Assembly (NCBI RefSeq): GCF_904067545.1
Contig: NZ_LR881183.1
Coordinates: forward strand, 748,277-812,276
Direction: 5' to 3'
Length of the DNA stretch: 64,000 bases
Source: Thermococcus camini
Lineage (GTDB): Archaea > Methanobacteriota_B > Thermococci > Thermococcales > Thermococcaceae
Below the pieces are notes generated by a model. The model had not been told where the DNA came from and made no database searches. It was given only the letters and a program-made list of their open reading frames with translations. The position numbers and the translations under genes are program-made. Every line of letters starts with the position of its first letter. Positions within the stretch are counted from its first letter, which is position 1. Shown here piece after piece: positions 9,870 through 17,724 of this stretch.

Positions 9870-10799
9870 TCAAAGCTTTTTGATCTTTGCCACGAAGAAG
9901 CCGCTCGTCCCGTGCCTGTCGGGGTAGAAGCGTCTGGCCTTTTTTATCTCCTCACTCAGCTCGATTCCAAAGGGCATCGTTAGAGCCGGCTCGCCGTAGC
10001 GAAGCGGGAGCAGTTCAACGTCGAAGTTATCAAGAACCCACTGGATCACGAACTCGTTTTCCTCGGGCTCAAGGGAGCAGGTGGAGTAGACGAGGGTTCC
10101 TCCCTTCTTGAGGACTTCGAGGGCCTTCTCGATGAGCTTCATCTGCAGACCCTGGCAGAACTTGACGTCTTCCATCGTCCTGTTGACCTTCCTCTCGGGG
10201 TTCTTGTGAATCGTTCCAGACCCTGTACACGGGGCGTCGAGGAGTATCCTGTCGAACTCGACGCCGAGTTCATCTATGTGGAGCGAAGATTTGTGGATGA
10301 GTACTGTGTTGGTAACGCCGAGCCTTGAGAGGTTCAGCCTCGTCTCCTTCAGCCTATCTTCGCCAACGTCGAAGGCGTAAACGATGCCCTCGTTCTCCAT
10401 CAGCTGGGCGAGGTAAGAAGTTTTACCTCCCGGTGCCGCCGCCATGTCAGCAACGACTTCTCCCGGCTTGGGCTCAAGTGCCACCGGCGGATACATCGAG
10501 CTGGCCTCCTGAATGTAAAGGAGACCGCTGAGGTACTCGGGCGTTGAGGTTATCGAGAAAGGTTCCTTTGTGAGGCAGAAGCCTTCCCTCGCCCAGGGAA
10601 TCTTCCTGAACTGAAAGCCCTTCTTGTTGAGGAGTTTTGTGAGCTTTGGAACCTCTATCCTGAGCGTGTTTACGCGGAAGCACCTCGGCAGAGGCTTTTC
10701 CATCGCCTCAGCTATGCTTAATGCCCTCTTGCCCCAGAGGGCATAATACCTCTCCGCGAAGGTCTTCGAGTAGCCGAGGGAAAACAACTTTTCCAGCAT
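9870..10799 (-). CDS. RNA (cytosine-C5)-methyltransferase, NOL1/NOP2/Sun (Trm4-like) family
   Basis: 309 residues. The methyltransferase domain has the S-adenosylmethionine loop MAAAPGGKTSYL (about 119-130) and the two catalytic-cysteine motifs LLDAPCTGSG (Cys191) and VYSTCSLEPEENE (Cys241), which together define m5C RNA methylases. The N-terminal 100 residues form the usual RNA-binding part (FRVNTLR). Archaeal members modify tRNA; an rRNA target is possible. A TATA box (CCTTTTAAACC, about 10818-10829) and GGGGAG precede the start. It ends 12 bases from the convergent gene at 8880-9857. Confidence 0.9.
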   Translation of the reverse strand: MLEKLFSLGYSKTFAERYYALWGKRALSIAEAMEKPLPRCFRVNTLRIEVPKLTKLLNKKGFQFRKIPWAREGFCLTKEPFSITSTPEYLSGLLYIQEASSMYPPVALEPKPGEVVADMAAAPGGKTSYLAQLMENEGIVYAFDVGEDRLKETRLNLSRLGVTNTVLIHKSSLHIDELGVEFDRILLDAPCTGSGTIHKNPERKVNRTMEDVKFCQGLQMKLIEKALEVLKKGGTLVYSTCSLEPEENEFVIQWVLDNFDVELLPLRYGEPALTMPFGIELSEEIKKARRFYPDRHGTSGFFVAKIKKL

Positions 10800-10863
10800 G
10801 GTGGGGAGTTGGGGGAGGGGTTTAAAAGGTTCTCCCTGAGTTATTTCTCATTTTTAGCAAGGA

Positions 10864-10932
10864 TTAAGCAGGAGGTGCCTAAATAGATTGCATATAATCT
10901 ACCGAAAGTCTTTTAAGCAGGAGGTGCCTAAA
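10864..10932 (+). repeat. Two perfect 20-bp direct repeats carrying a ribosome binding site
   Basis: TTAAGCAGGAGGTGCCTAAA occurs at 10864-10883 and again, identical, at 10913-10932, a 49-base period. The second copy supplies the GGAGGTG site for the GTG start at 10933. The first copy is followed by TAG and no open frame. CATATAAT between them (10890-10897) may be the TATA box. Confidence 0.75.
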
Positions 10933-11250
10933 GTGGCCCTTTCAGACCATCTATTGCCTGGAGAAGATATAAGGTTCCAAAGCAAAAGCCTTGTGGAGTA
11001 CGGCGGGAGCAGGTACCAAGTCATTGTAACTAACAAGAGGATAATACTCTACGCCCAGAGGGGCTTGGTATTCAAAAGTGATGACGTGGTGACGTTTAAA
11101 CTCGAAGATGTTCAGGGAATCAAATACAAGGAGCAGGGAATAATCGGGAAAAAGGGAATCGTTGAAATACATGCCAAGACCAAGGCCATCCTTACAGGGC
11201 CTGTTTCTGAAATGAAAAGTCTTTACCAGCAGCTCTTAGGATTCTTGTGA
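10933..11250 (+). CDS. Small PH-like (bacterial pleckstrin homology) domain protein, 105 aa
   Basis: The product begins at a GTG: VALSDHLLPGEDIRFQSKSLVEYGG, then VIVTNKRIILYAQ, beta-rich repeats and a final amphipathic helix (SEMKSLYQQLLGFL). This resembles single-domain bacterial PH-like folds, where LLPGE and TNKRIIL are typical. It has no signal peptide or membrane helix, so it is probably cytosolic. GGAGGTG seven bases before the GTG decides the start; an upstream in-frame ATG at 10888 lies within the probable TATA box. Its partner is unknown. It ends 21 bases from the convergent ATPase gene. Confidence 0.65.
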   Translation: MALSDHLLPGEDIRFQSKSLVEYGGSRYQVIVTNKRIILYAQRGLVFKSDDVVTFKLEDVQGIKYKEQGIIGKKGIVEIHAKTKAILTGPVSEMKSLYQQLLGFL

Positions 11251-11271
11251 ATTTTTGCACTATCTTAAATC

Positions 11272-12591
11272 TTACATCGACCTCCCGCTCTTCTTCAGGC
11301 CAAGGAGGTACAGCGAGACGGGAACGGTGTCTTTACCAAGCTCATCCTTCGAGACGTAAAGGGTCGGGAACGGGTAGCGTTTTCTTTTCACCTTTCCATA
11401 TTTCACCTCGATTCCGAAGAACTTTCCCCCCTCCCGCACAACGAGGTCGCATTCCTTGTTCCTGTCATAGTAAAATCCGGCGAAGGAGTGCTTTTCCCGG
11501 AGTATTGGCTCCTCGATGTGCCAGATGACATGAGAGGCAACGATGTTCTCGACAAGCCATTCAACGTTTCCCTCAACGAACTCAAGGGGGTTTTCACCGA
11601 GATAAACCGCCAGTGCCGTCGCTATGAGGGGGCTCTGGAAGACTATCTTTTTCTCCTTCCGGTGAGCGTGCCTCTTTTTGGCTATGTCCCAGGCCTCAAG
11701 GGTGTAAATAACCCTCGCGCTCTCAAGGGTCGAGAGATACTCCCTAACGGTCGGGTGGGAAACTCCGACTTCTCCAGCGAGGGTTACGTAATCAATACGG
11801 TTGCCCTTCAGCCTGAAAATCGCCTCCAGGAGTTCCCTCGCAATCTCTTCATTCTTTCCGGATTTGGCAATTTCGCCGAGAACCAGCCTTATTATCTCCT
11901 CGTATCGCTCTTCCCCGACGGTTCCAGAGCTTTTGTAGTCTAAAACTGCCTCCGGAAAACCCCCGGTAAGAATGTACGCGTAGAACAGCCCCTCAAGCTC
12001 CTCGTACCAGGGGAAAACGTTATCAACGGCTGGTTCGTTGTAGGGAAAAGACACGTCCGGCAGTTCGGGGTTCATAAACCTCGCGAATTCCCTGAAATTG
12101 AGAGGGTTGAAGTAGTACTCGTTCCCCTCAATGCCCCTTCCGGGCAAAAGTTCCGCCTCCCTCTTCAGCTCGACCGGATTTGAACCGGTGGCAACAGTGG
12201 TTACGCCATCTTCACCGAGTTCCTTGAGGAGGAGACGCCAGCCGTCGAGGTACGTTATCTCGTCGAGGAAGACGTAAAGCTCCCCCTGTCTTACCCTCAG
12301 CTCGTCTATGAAGCCCTTGACTTCTCTCCTCCTGAACCTGTCGCAGGGTATATAAACGACCCTCCTGGGAGCTACACCCTCTGAAATCAGCCTTTTTATC
12401 ATGGTCTTAATGTAAAAGCTCTTGCCGGCACGGCGAATTCCTCTGAGGAGCGTTACGGAACCTTCCTTTATCACGATTTCCTTTCTGGGGATTACCTCTT
12501 TCACACGTGAGAGGTTTGGGTCTTCCCTCTCCCAGTCTGCGCCCTTCCACCAGGAGTTGTGCCTGACGAGTTTGACTATCTTAACCGCCAT
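11272..12591 (-). CDS. AAA_14/DUF4143-type ATP-binding protein (first of three in the island)
   Basis: 439 residues. It has a Walker A GIRRAGKS (51-58), a Walker B YVFLDEITYLDGW (about 107-119) and sensor-like VATGSNP. A winged-helix-like segment (YVTLAGEVGVSHPTVREYLSTL, about residues 268-289) follows. A C-terminal DUF4143 part contains CDLVVREGGKFFGIEVKYGK, the pattern of a PD-(D/E)xK nuclease-like core. These archaeal ATPases are abundant, variable and of unknown role; links to DNA or mobile elements are often suspected. Its start codon abuts a five-fold 32-bp-period palindrome array with a TATA box in the first spacer, so it is probably tightly regulated, perhaps by its own HTH. Confidence 0.85.
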   Translation of the reverse strand: MAVKIVKLVRHNSWWKGADWEREDPNLSRVKEVIPRKEIVIKEGSVTLLRGIRRAGKSFYIKTMIKRLISEGVAPRRVVYIPCDRFRRREVKGFIDELRVRQGELYVFLDEITYLDGWRLLLKELGEDGVTTVATGSNPVELKREAELLPGRGIEGNEYYFNPLNFREFARFMNPELPDVSFPYNEPAVDNVFPWYEELEGLFYAYILTGGFPEAVLDYKSSGTVGEERYEEIIRLVLGEIAKSGKNEEIARELLEAIFRLKGNRIDYVTLAGEVGVSHPTVREYLSTLESARVIYTLEAWDIAKKRHAHRKEKKIVFQSPLIATALAVYLGENPLEFVEGNVEWLVENIVASHVIWHIEEPILREKHSFAGFYYDRNKECDLVVREGGKFFGIEVKYGKVKRKRYPFPTLYVSKDELGKDTVPVSLYLLGLKKSGRSM

Positions 12592-12592
12592 G

Positions 12593-12740
12593 TGTGAAAG
12601 TACGCTTTCATAACTTATAAGATTTGTGAAAGCAGACTTTCACAAAACGCCCCTTTTATGAAAGTCCACTTTCATATATTGCACCGTTTATGAAAGCCTG
12701 CTTTCACAAAATGCCCTTTTTGTGGGTATGCGCTCTCATA
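12593..12740. promoter_or_regulatory. Array of five 20-bp palindromes at an exact 32-bp period
   Basis: Sites at 12593-12612, 12625-12644, 12657-12676, 12689-12708 and 12721-12740 follow TRTGAAAG-N4-CTTTCAYA. Sites 2 and 3 are perfect palindromes, 1 and 4 differ only at the Y/R position, and 5 is degenerate. Spacers are always 12 bases. Spacer 1 (12613-12624) holds a TATA box for the ATPase gene starting at 12591, so sites 1 and 2 flank its core promoter. A 32-base step is about three helical turns, placing all sites on one face of DNA. Confidence 0.9.
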
Positions 12741-12896
12741 AAACGGCACTTCCTGAGGGCTCAGATATGGTGAAGGGCTGTGGAAAAGGCAGGAAAACTC
12801 AGAGGTGCCTTAAGGCTTCCTCCGCTTTTTTGAACTTCCATTCTTATCGCAAGGGAAATATCCTGTCTGTGAGTTCCTCTATCTTTCCTTCGTATG

Positions 12897-12934
<38 letters not shown>

Positions 12935-12992
12935 AAGAGAAAAGTCATTCGCATTCAGCTCACGAGAACATATAAAACGGTTGCCTGCCGGC

Positions 12993-14279
12993 TCAGGTGA
13001 AACCCATCAAAAACCTCCACAGGGGGATCATCTCTATGGTGGTGTCCTTTCCGTTTACCCTGCCCGCCACGTCCCATGTAATCAGCAGGGCGTTTTTAAA
13101 GCCGAATTCTCTCGAAGCTTTTCTGAGAGCGTTCACCTCACGCTTAAACGTTTCTTCTCCGCTGATATCGTAGCTCACCTGGATCAGCGTCTCCTCTTCA
13201 GGCAGGACGAAATCAACCTCCCAGTTCTTCCCGAGGGCATAATTAACTTCCTTTCTCCTCCGGAGGAGCTCGATGAAAACGGCGTTTTCCATAAGCCTCC
13301 CCATGTTCTCGCTGAACTTCACGCTCAGAAACGTCAAAAAGGACGTATCAACGAAGTATATCTTTCTGGGGTGCTGCATCCTGAGCCTCACCTTGGGGGA
13401 ATACACCTCAAGGGGAAATGCAAAGTAGCACTCCTCAAGGTACCTCAGGTAGCTGGCGAGCGTTGATTTGGATATTGAGTAGCCCATGCTCCTCATTGTT
13501 TTGGCGGTTTTACTCAGGCTCACGTACTCGGAGTTAAGGAGAAGTCGGATGAAGGTTCTGAGCTCTTCCGGATTTCTGATTGAGTACCTCTCCACGACAT
13601 CGAGGGCTATTACCGTGTTGAAGTAGTCCCGGACGATTAACCCCTTGACCCTCACGTCGCTGGTTAGAACGACCTCCGGAAAGCCTCCATAGAGGAGGTA
13701 CTCCCTCAGCAGGTTGAGCAAGACGGGTTTTTTTGGGCTGAAGTCCAACCTCTCAGGTATTTCAAAACCCTTGAACCTCAGGAACTCCCGGAAGCTCAGG
13801 GGAAAAACCTCGAACGTCAGAGCCCTGCCCCTGAGTGAGGTGGGGATTTCTCTGCTGGAGAGCTTTGAGGATGAGCCGCTTAAGAAAAGCCTCACGTCTC
13901 TCCTCGAATCATGGACTCTCCTCACCCACGAGTCCCAGCCCGGAATGTTCTGTATCTCGTCCAGAAAGAGGTACAGCCTGTCCTTTTTCCCGTAGAGCTC
14001 CTCTATCGTTGGTATGAGCTCCGTTAGAGTTTCGGTTCTCTTTTCGAGCCTTTCATCTTCAAAGTTGATGTAGAATATTTCCTCCCTCGGAGCTTTTTTT
14101 GACAGCTCGTTGATGAGCTGGAACATCAGGTACGTTTTGCCTGACCTCCGACAGCCGGCAAAGGTTACAACCTTTTTCGGTTTATCCGGTATCAGGGAGA
14201 CATCAAAGTCCCTCTCGACGAGCTCAGGCGTCCAGGTTTCCTGCCACTCCACCAAAACCTTGGCCAAATCCTCCCTCAT
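12993..14279 (-). CDS. AAA_14/DUF4143-type ATP-binding protein (second of three in the island)
   Basis: 428 residues with Walker A GCRRSGKT (42-49), Walker B LYLFLDEIQNIPGW, sensor LFLSGSSSKLSS, and the family hallmark FPLSFREFLRFKGFE. A helix-turn-helix-like stretch (SLSKTAKTMRSMGYSISKST) precedes the DUF4143 C-terminal domain. There, WEVDFVLPEEETLIQVSYD retains the nuclease-like D...Q/E-x-K shape only in part (no clear ExK). Role unknown. It is on the same strand as the ATPases on each side but separated by over 130 bases and with its own promoter palindrome, so the three are paralogous neighbours and not one operon. Confidence 0.85.
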   Translation of the reverse strand: MREDLAKVLVEWQETWTPELVERDFDVSLIPDKPKKVVTFAGCRRSGKTYLMFQLINELSKKAPREEIFYINFEDERLEKRTETLTELIPTIEELYGKKDRLYLFLDEIQNIPGWDSWVRRVHDSRRDVRLFLSGSSSKLSSREIPTSLRGRALTFEVFPLSFREFLRFKGFEIPERLDFSPKKPVLLNLLREYLLYGGFPEVVLTSDVRVKGLIVRDYFNTVIALDVVERYSIRNPEELRTFIRLLLNSEYVSLSKTAKTMRSMGYSISKSTLASYLRYLEECYFAFPLEVYSPKVRLRMQHPRKIYFVDTSFLTFLSVKFSENMGRLMENAVFIELLRRRKEVNYALGKNWEVDFVLPEEETLIQVSYDISGEETFKREVNALRKASREFGFKNALLITWDVAGRVNGKDTTIEMIPLWRFLMGFT

Positions 14280-14300
14280 GGGTACCAGTACTCCCTCATC

Positions 14301-14342
14301 ATTTATAAACCTTGTCCAATATACTGGACAGCCATTTATAAA
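14301..14342 (-). promoter_or_regulatory. Twin TATA boxes flanking an 18-bp palindrome
   Basis: ATTTATAAA occurs at 14301-14309 and 14334-14342, 33 bases apart. Between them lies TGTCCA-N6-TGGACA (14313-14330). The nearer TATA box is about 25 bases from the ATPase start at 14279. The palindrome would sit over the BRE/TATA side and could act as an operator. Confidence 0.6.
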
Positions 14343-14479
14343 TTGCTGTTCTGCACGGTTACCCCTCCCGAAATCAGAATGCTGTAGGAAAAGTATTATA
14401 CTCTGCCAGCATCATTTTTAGCAGCCAATGTTCGTGGACAGAGAGAAGGAGCCTGAGTTCTTCCCAGTTAATCAACTCC

Positions 14480-15847
14480 TCAAATAAGCCTTTCGAAATC
14501 CCTCAAATCCCAGACCAAGTATTCGTCCCTTAGCTCTTCCTTTCCTTCAACCTCCTTCGCCACGAGACCGTAGCCCTTCTCCCAGTCCTCGAGACCGACA
14601 AGCCCGGCCTTCCGCTCCAGATCCTTCAAGATTTCCCGTGCTTCCCTCTCTTTCAGCTCTTTCCACTTCACTTCCACGAAGAGAACTTTTTTCTCCCTCT
14701 CATTCAGCACCACAATGTCAATCTCCTCCCCTTTATGCCACCACCTTCCAATTCTTGTGAACCTGAAGGGAATCTTTCCAGTCCTGTTGAGCTCAACTAA
14801 GAACTGCCTCGCTATTTCCTCGAAAACGAAGCCAAGGTATTCATTAAACTTGGGCTTGATGTCTCCAACAACATCAAAGCCCATCTCGATCTCGCTTTTC
14901 CTCGGATAGACGAAGCGGAACCAGAAGTTGAAGAGCCTGTCGGTTATTTTGTAGATGCCCCTTCCCCGTCCCACGACGGGCTTTTCCTCGCTTATGTATC
15001 CCATCTCCTTAAGGACGTTGAGGTACTTGCCGAGCGAGTTAAGGTCAACCTTAGCTCTGTCGGCTATCTGGCCGAAGCGGTTGTAGCCGAGTGCTATCGC
15101 CCTCAGTATGGAGAAGTACCTCGAAACATCCCTCAGCTCCTGTTTAAGAAGGTATTTTGGCTCATCATAGTATTTCGCACCCTTCGACAGCAGAAGAACT
15201 CTTAGATTGTCCCAGAAGTCAAGCTCTGGATTGTAATCAGCCCAGTACTGTGGGACTCCTCCAAAGACGGAACAGACGTGGACGGCCTCCTCGGTGCTTA
15301 GGGGGTGGAACTTCCTTACGTTGAAAAAGTCCATTTCCTCAACTTTCCACGCTCCGGTTCTTCTTCCGTATATCGGTGACTTTGCTGAAAGAACGCCCTC
15401 CATGAACGAAACCAGCGAACCGCAGAGGACCAGCATTATCTTTGTATTAGAGAGATGCATATCCCAGTACTTTTGAAGGACGCTGAGAAAGTCCCTTTGG
15501 GCTTTCGCTATATATTGAACCTCATCTATCACCACGACGAGCCTTTCAGAGCTTTTTCCCGCGAGATAAGTGAAGAAAGCCCTCCAGTTCTGAAGTGGAT
15601 TCTCCCTGAGGAACGGGTCTTTGAAATACTCGGCGAGCCTTTCGGAGAAGTCGTCGAGGATGGTCTCGCTCTCCTCGGCGAGCAGATAGACCCCATCAAC
15701 TTCGGAAAGGAACTTCTGAAGGAGGTACGTCTTACCTATCCTCATCCGTCCGTAGAGGATTATCAGCTCGGGCCTTTCAGAGTGGTATCTTTCACGCAGG
15801 AACTCAAGCTCTGACTCCCGGTCAATAAACTTACTCACGAGTATCAT
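14480..15847 (-). CDS. Archaeal ATPase with DUF234 C-terminal domain (third of three in the island)
   Basis: 455 residues. The N-terminal P-loop reads LYGRMRIGKTYL (Walker A 33-40), followed by VVVIDEVQYIAKAQRD (Walker B) and VLCGSLVSFMEG (sensor). A winged-helix segment (YNRFGQIADRAKVDLNSLGKYL) follows. The C-terminal DUF234 part has GEEIDIVVLNEREKKVLFVEVKWK, a PD-(D/E)xK nuclease-like D...ExK core that appears intact. Molecular role unknown. The start ATG lies at the centre of a 37-bp concentric palindrome. Of the three island ATPases this one is the most distant in sequence. Confidence 0.85.
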   Translation of the reverse strand: MILVSKFIDRESELEFLRERYHSERPELIILYGRMRIGKTYLLQKFLSEVDGVYLLAEESETILDDFSERLAEYFKDPFLRENPLQNWRAFFTYLAGKSSERLVVVIDEVQYIAKAQRDFLSVLQKYWDMHLSNTKIMLVLCGSLVSFMEGVLSAKSPIYGRRTGAWKVEEMDFFNVRKFHPLSTEEAVHVCSVFGGVPQYWADYNPELDFWDNLRVLLLSKGAKYYDEPKYLLKQELRDVSRYFSILRAIALGYNRFGQIADRAKVDLNSLGKYLNVLKEMGYISEEKPVVGRGRGIYKITDRLFNFWFRFVYPRKSEIEMGFDVVGDIKPKFNEYLGFVFEEIARQFLVELNRTGKIPFRFTRIGRWWHKGEEIDIVVLNEREKKVLFVEVKWKELKEREAREILKDLERKAGLVGLEDWEKGYGLVAKEVEGKEELRDEYLVWDLRDFERLI

Positions 15848-15863
15848 ACTTTAGAGTAAGTTT
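15827..15863. promoter_or_regulatory. 37-bp concentric palindrome centred on a start codon
   Basis: AAACTTACTC at 15827-15836 is matched by GAGTAAGTTT at 15854-15863, and inside lies AGTATCATACT (15840-15850), a second palindrome with the same centre (15845). The ATG of the DUF234 ATPase occupies 15847-15845. With a weak TATA box near 15868-15878, the transcript would start close to the ATG, so a protein bound here could block transcription start. Confidence 0.7.
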
Positions 15864-15918
15864 CTCTGTTCATAAGCATTTCTTTATTGAACTTCAGAAC
15901 CGGAAAAATAGAAGAGAA

Positions 15919-16866
15919 TCAGACCTTTATCCCGCCCATGACAAGGGCCATCACTGCCTTCTGGGCGTGGAGCCTGTTCTCCGCTTCATCAAAGACGACG
16001 CTGTTCGGGGAGTCAACGACGTCGTCGGTGACCTCCTCTCCCCTGTGGGCAGGGAGGCAGTGCATGAAGATGTAGTCCGGCTTGGCGTGCTTGACGAGAT
16101 CCCTGTTGACTTGGAACGGCTGGAATATCTTCCTCCTCTCCTCGGCCTCGGCCTCCTGGCCCATTGACGCCCAGACGTCGGTGTAGATGACGTCCGCATC
16201 TTTAACCGCCTGAACCGGGTCGTGGAGGAGCTCGAAGCTGCCATCGCTCTCGGCCGCGTTCTGCTCTGCCCACTTGATTACGCGCTTGTCCGGCTCGTAG
16301 CCCTCAGGAGTTGCAACGACGACGTTGGCACCGAGCTTAGTCCCGGCTATCATGAGTGAGTGTGCCACGTTGTTGCCGTCGCCGACGTAGACTATCTTGA
16401 GGCCGGCTATGCGACCCTTCTTCTCGAGAATGGTCTGGTAGTCAGCTAAAGCCTGGCACGGGTGGGAGAAGTCAGACAGACCGTTGATGACCGGGACGCT
16501 GGCGTACTTTGCTAAGTCCTCGACGTCCCTGTGGGCGTAAACCCTTGCCATCATTCCGTCCACGTACCTGCTGAGGACGCGGGCGGTGTCGGCGATGGTC
16601 TCGCCCCTCCTCAGCTGTAGGTCGTTCGCGTTGAGGTAGAGGCCGTAGCCGCCGAGCTGGTAGATGCCGACCTCGAAGGAGATCCTCGTTCTGGTTGAGG
16701 GCTTCTGGAAGATCATGGCCAGGGTCTTGCCCTCAAGAACGCGGTGCGGCTTGCCTATTTTGTTCCAGATCTTCATCATCTCGGCCGTCTTGAGAATAGT
16801 CTCAATCTCCTCCCTCGTAAAGTCCTGAAGGCAGAGAACATCCCTTCCAGCGAGGCTAACCACCAT
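15919..16866 (-). CDS. argF: Ornithine carbamoyltransferase
   Basis: 315 residues starting MVVSLAGRDVLCLQDF, the same length and opening as the P. furiosus enzyme. The carbamoyl-phosphate loop STRTR is at 57-61; HPCQALAD and the ornithine/catalytic HCLP motif are present. The enzyme makes citrulline from ornithine and carbamoyl phosphate, in arginine synthesis or, reversed, in the agmatine/arginine deiminase direction. I use the ATG at 16866, preceded by GGTGATGCAC, not the GTG at 16875. A TATA box (TATTAAAACC) lies at about 16896-16905. No other arg gene is adjacent. Confidence 0.96.
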   Translation of the reverse strand: MVVSLAGRDVLCLQDFTREEIETILKTAEMMKIWNKIGKPHRVLEGKTLAMIFQKPSTRTRISFEVGIYQLGGYGLYLNANDLQLRRGETIADTARVLSRYVDGMMARVYAHRDVEDLAKYASVPVINGLSDFSHPCQALADYQTILEKKGRIAGLKIVYVGDGNNVAHSLMIAGTKLGANVVVATPEGYEPDKRVIKWAEQNAAESDGSFELLHDPVQAVKDADVIYTDVWASMGQEAEAEERRKIFQPFQVNRDLVKHAKPDYIFMHCLPAHRGEEVTDDVVDSPNSVVFDEAENRLHAQKAVMALVMGGIKV

Positions 16867-17056
16867 GTGCATCACCGTCTAAAGCTGGGGCCCGGTTTTA
16901 ATAACCCTTTCGTCGGAGAAAGGCTGCTAGTGCTGAAATCTTTTGAGCATTAATGCACGCGGCCTTTCTAAATGTAATGTCTGAAGGGATGAACCTCCCC
17001 ACTTGCGGTACTTCCAATATTGATGTGTCATACTTTTATGGCAATGGGTGGAAAAC

Positions 17057-17066
17057 CTTTTAAATA
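17057..17066 (+). promoter_or_regulatory. TATA box of the DUF996 gene at 17101
   Basis: CTTTTAAATAG lies about 35-44 bases before the GTG start, followed by GAGGTGAT just ahead of it. The remaining 16867-17050 gap shows no other feature apart from the argF promoter. Confidence 0.5.
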
Positions 17067-17100
17067 GTTATGAAGATATTTGTCTTTGAGGTGATTACCC

Positions 17101-17616
17101 GTGGGTGATTTGAAAAATGCCAAAATGATGGGTGGCATAGGTGCCATCCTGACCGTTGTTGGCCTCGGCTTCATAGGATTCATCCTGAAGCTCTTGGCCG
17201 TCAAGAACATCGCCGAGGCCACCGGGAGGGAGGAGATCTTCAGCAAGTACCTCTGGGCGGCGATACTGAACATACTGGCCAGCCTGATACTCGTGGGAAC
17301 TATGTTTAGCTCGATGTTCAGTGCCGCGAAGTCACCCGAGTTCGGCCTGGGCATGATGGGCGTTGGGGGCATTATCGCAGTGATTCTCATGATAGTCGGT
17401 GTGTGGTTCATGAAGCAGAGCTACGACATGATATCCGAAGAGACAGGGGTGGGGATGTTCCACACGGTAGCGCTGCTTTACATCGTCGGCGCAATCCTAA
17501 TGATAATTCTGATAGGCGGGCTGCTCATTGTCATAGCGGCAATCCTGGAGATAATCGCGTTCTTCTCACTGCCGGACCAGATATCCAGGCAGGTTGAAGA
17601 GCCAGCACCTATTTAG
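17101..17616 (+). CDS. DUF996-family membrane protein, 171 aa
   Basis: Starts at GTG after GAGGTGATTACCC. Four to five membrane helices are visible: about residues 12-36, 55-75, 85-107, and a last long pair 120-158. Between the first two helices is the soluble loop AVKNIAEATGREEIFSKY, matching the layout of the two DUF996 genes at 53519-54820. Function unknown; the family occurs in archaeal membranes. T-rich stretches follow the stop codon at 17620-17660. Confidence 0.75.
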   Translation: MGDLKNAKMMGGIGAILTVVGLGFIGFILKLLAVKNIAEATGREEIFSKYLWAAILNILASLILVGTMFSSMFSAAKSPEFGLGMMGVGGIIAVILMIVGVWFMKQSYDMISEETGVGMFHTVALLYIVGAILMIILIGGLLIVIAAILEIIAFFSLPDQISRQVEEPAPI

Positions 17617-17617
17617 C

Positions 17618-17663
17618 CTGTTTAGTTTTTTGTCCCCCATTTCCTTTTTCGATTTTTTAATGG
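17618..17663 (+). terminator. T-rich intrinsic terminator region
   Basis: Three oligo-T tracts (TTTTTTG, TTTTTCG, ATTTTTTAA) directly follow the stop codon of the DUF996 gene, the usual archaeal termination signal. Confidence 0.45.
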
Positions 17664-17724
17664 GTTATTTTGACCCCGAGGTAAACCTAATAAACCCGGG
17701 CCTCTTCTATCTCCGGTGGCGCGA

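Noticed and set aside
12593-12740. CRISPR array
   Set aside because: The repeats are 20-bp palindromes with 12-base spacers, far shorter than CRISPR spacers, and lie over a promoter with no cas genes.
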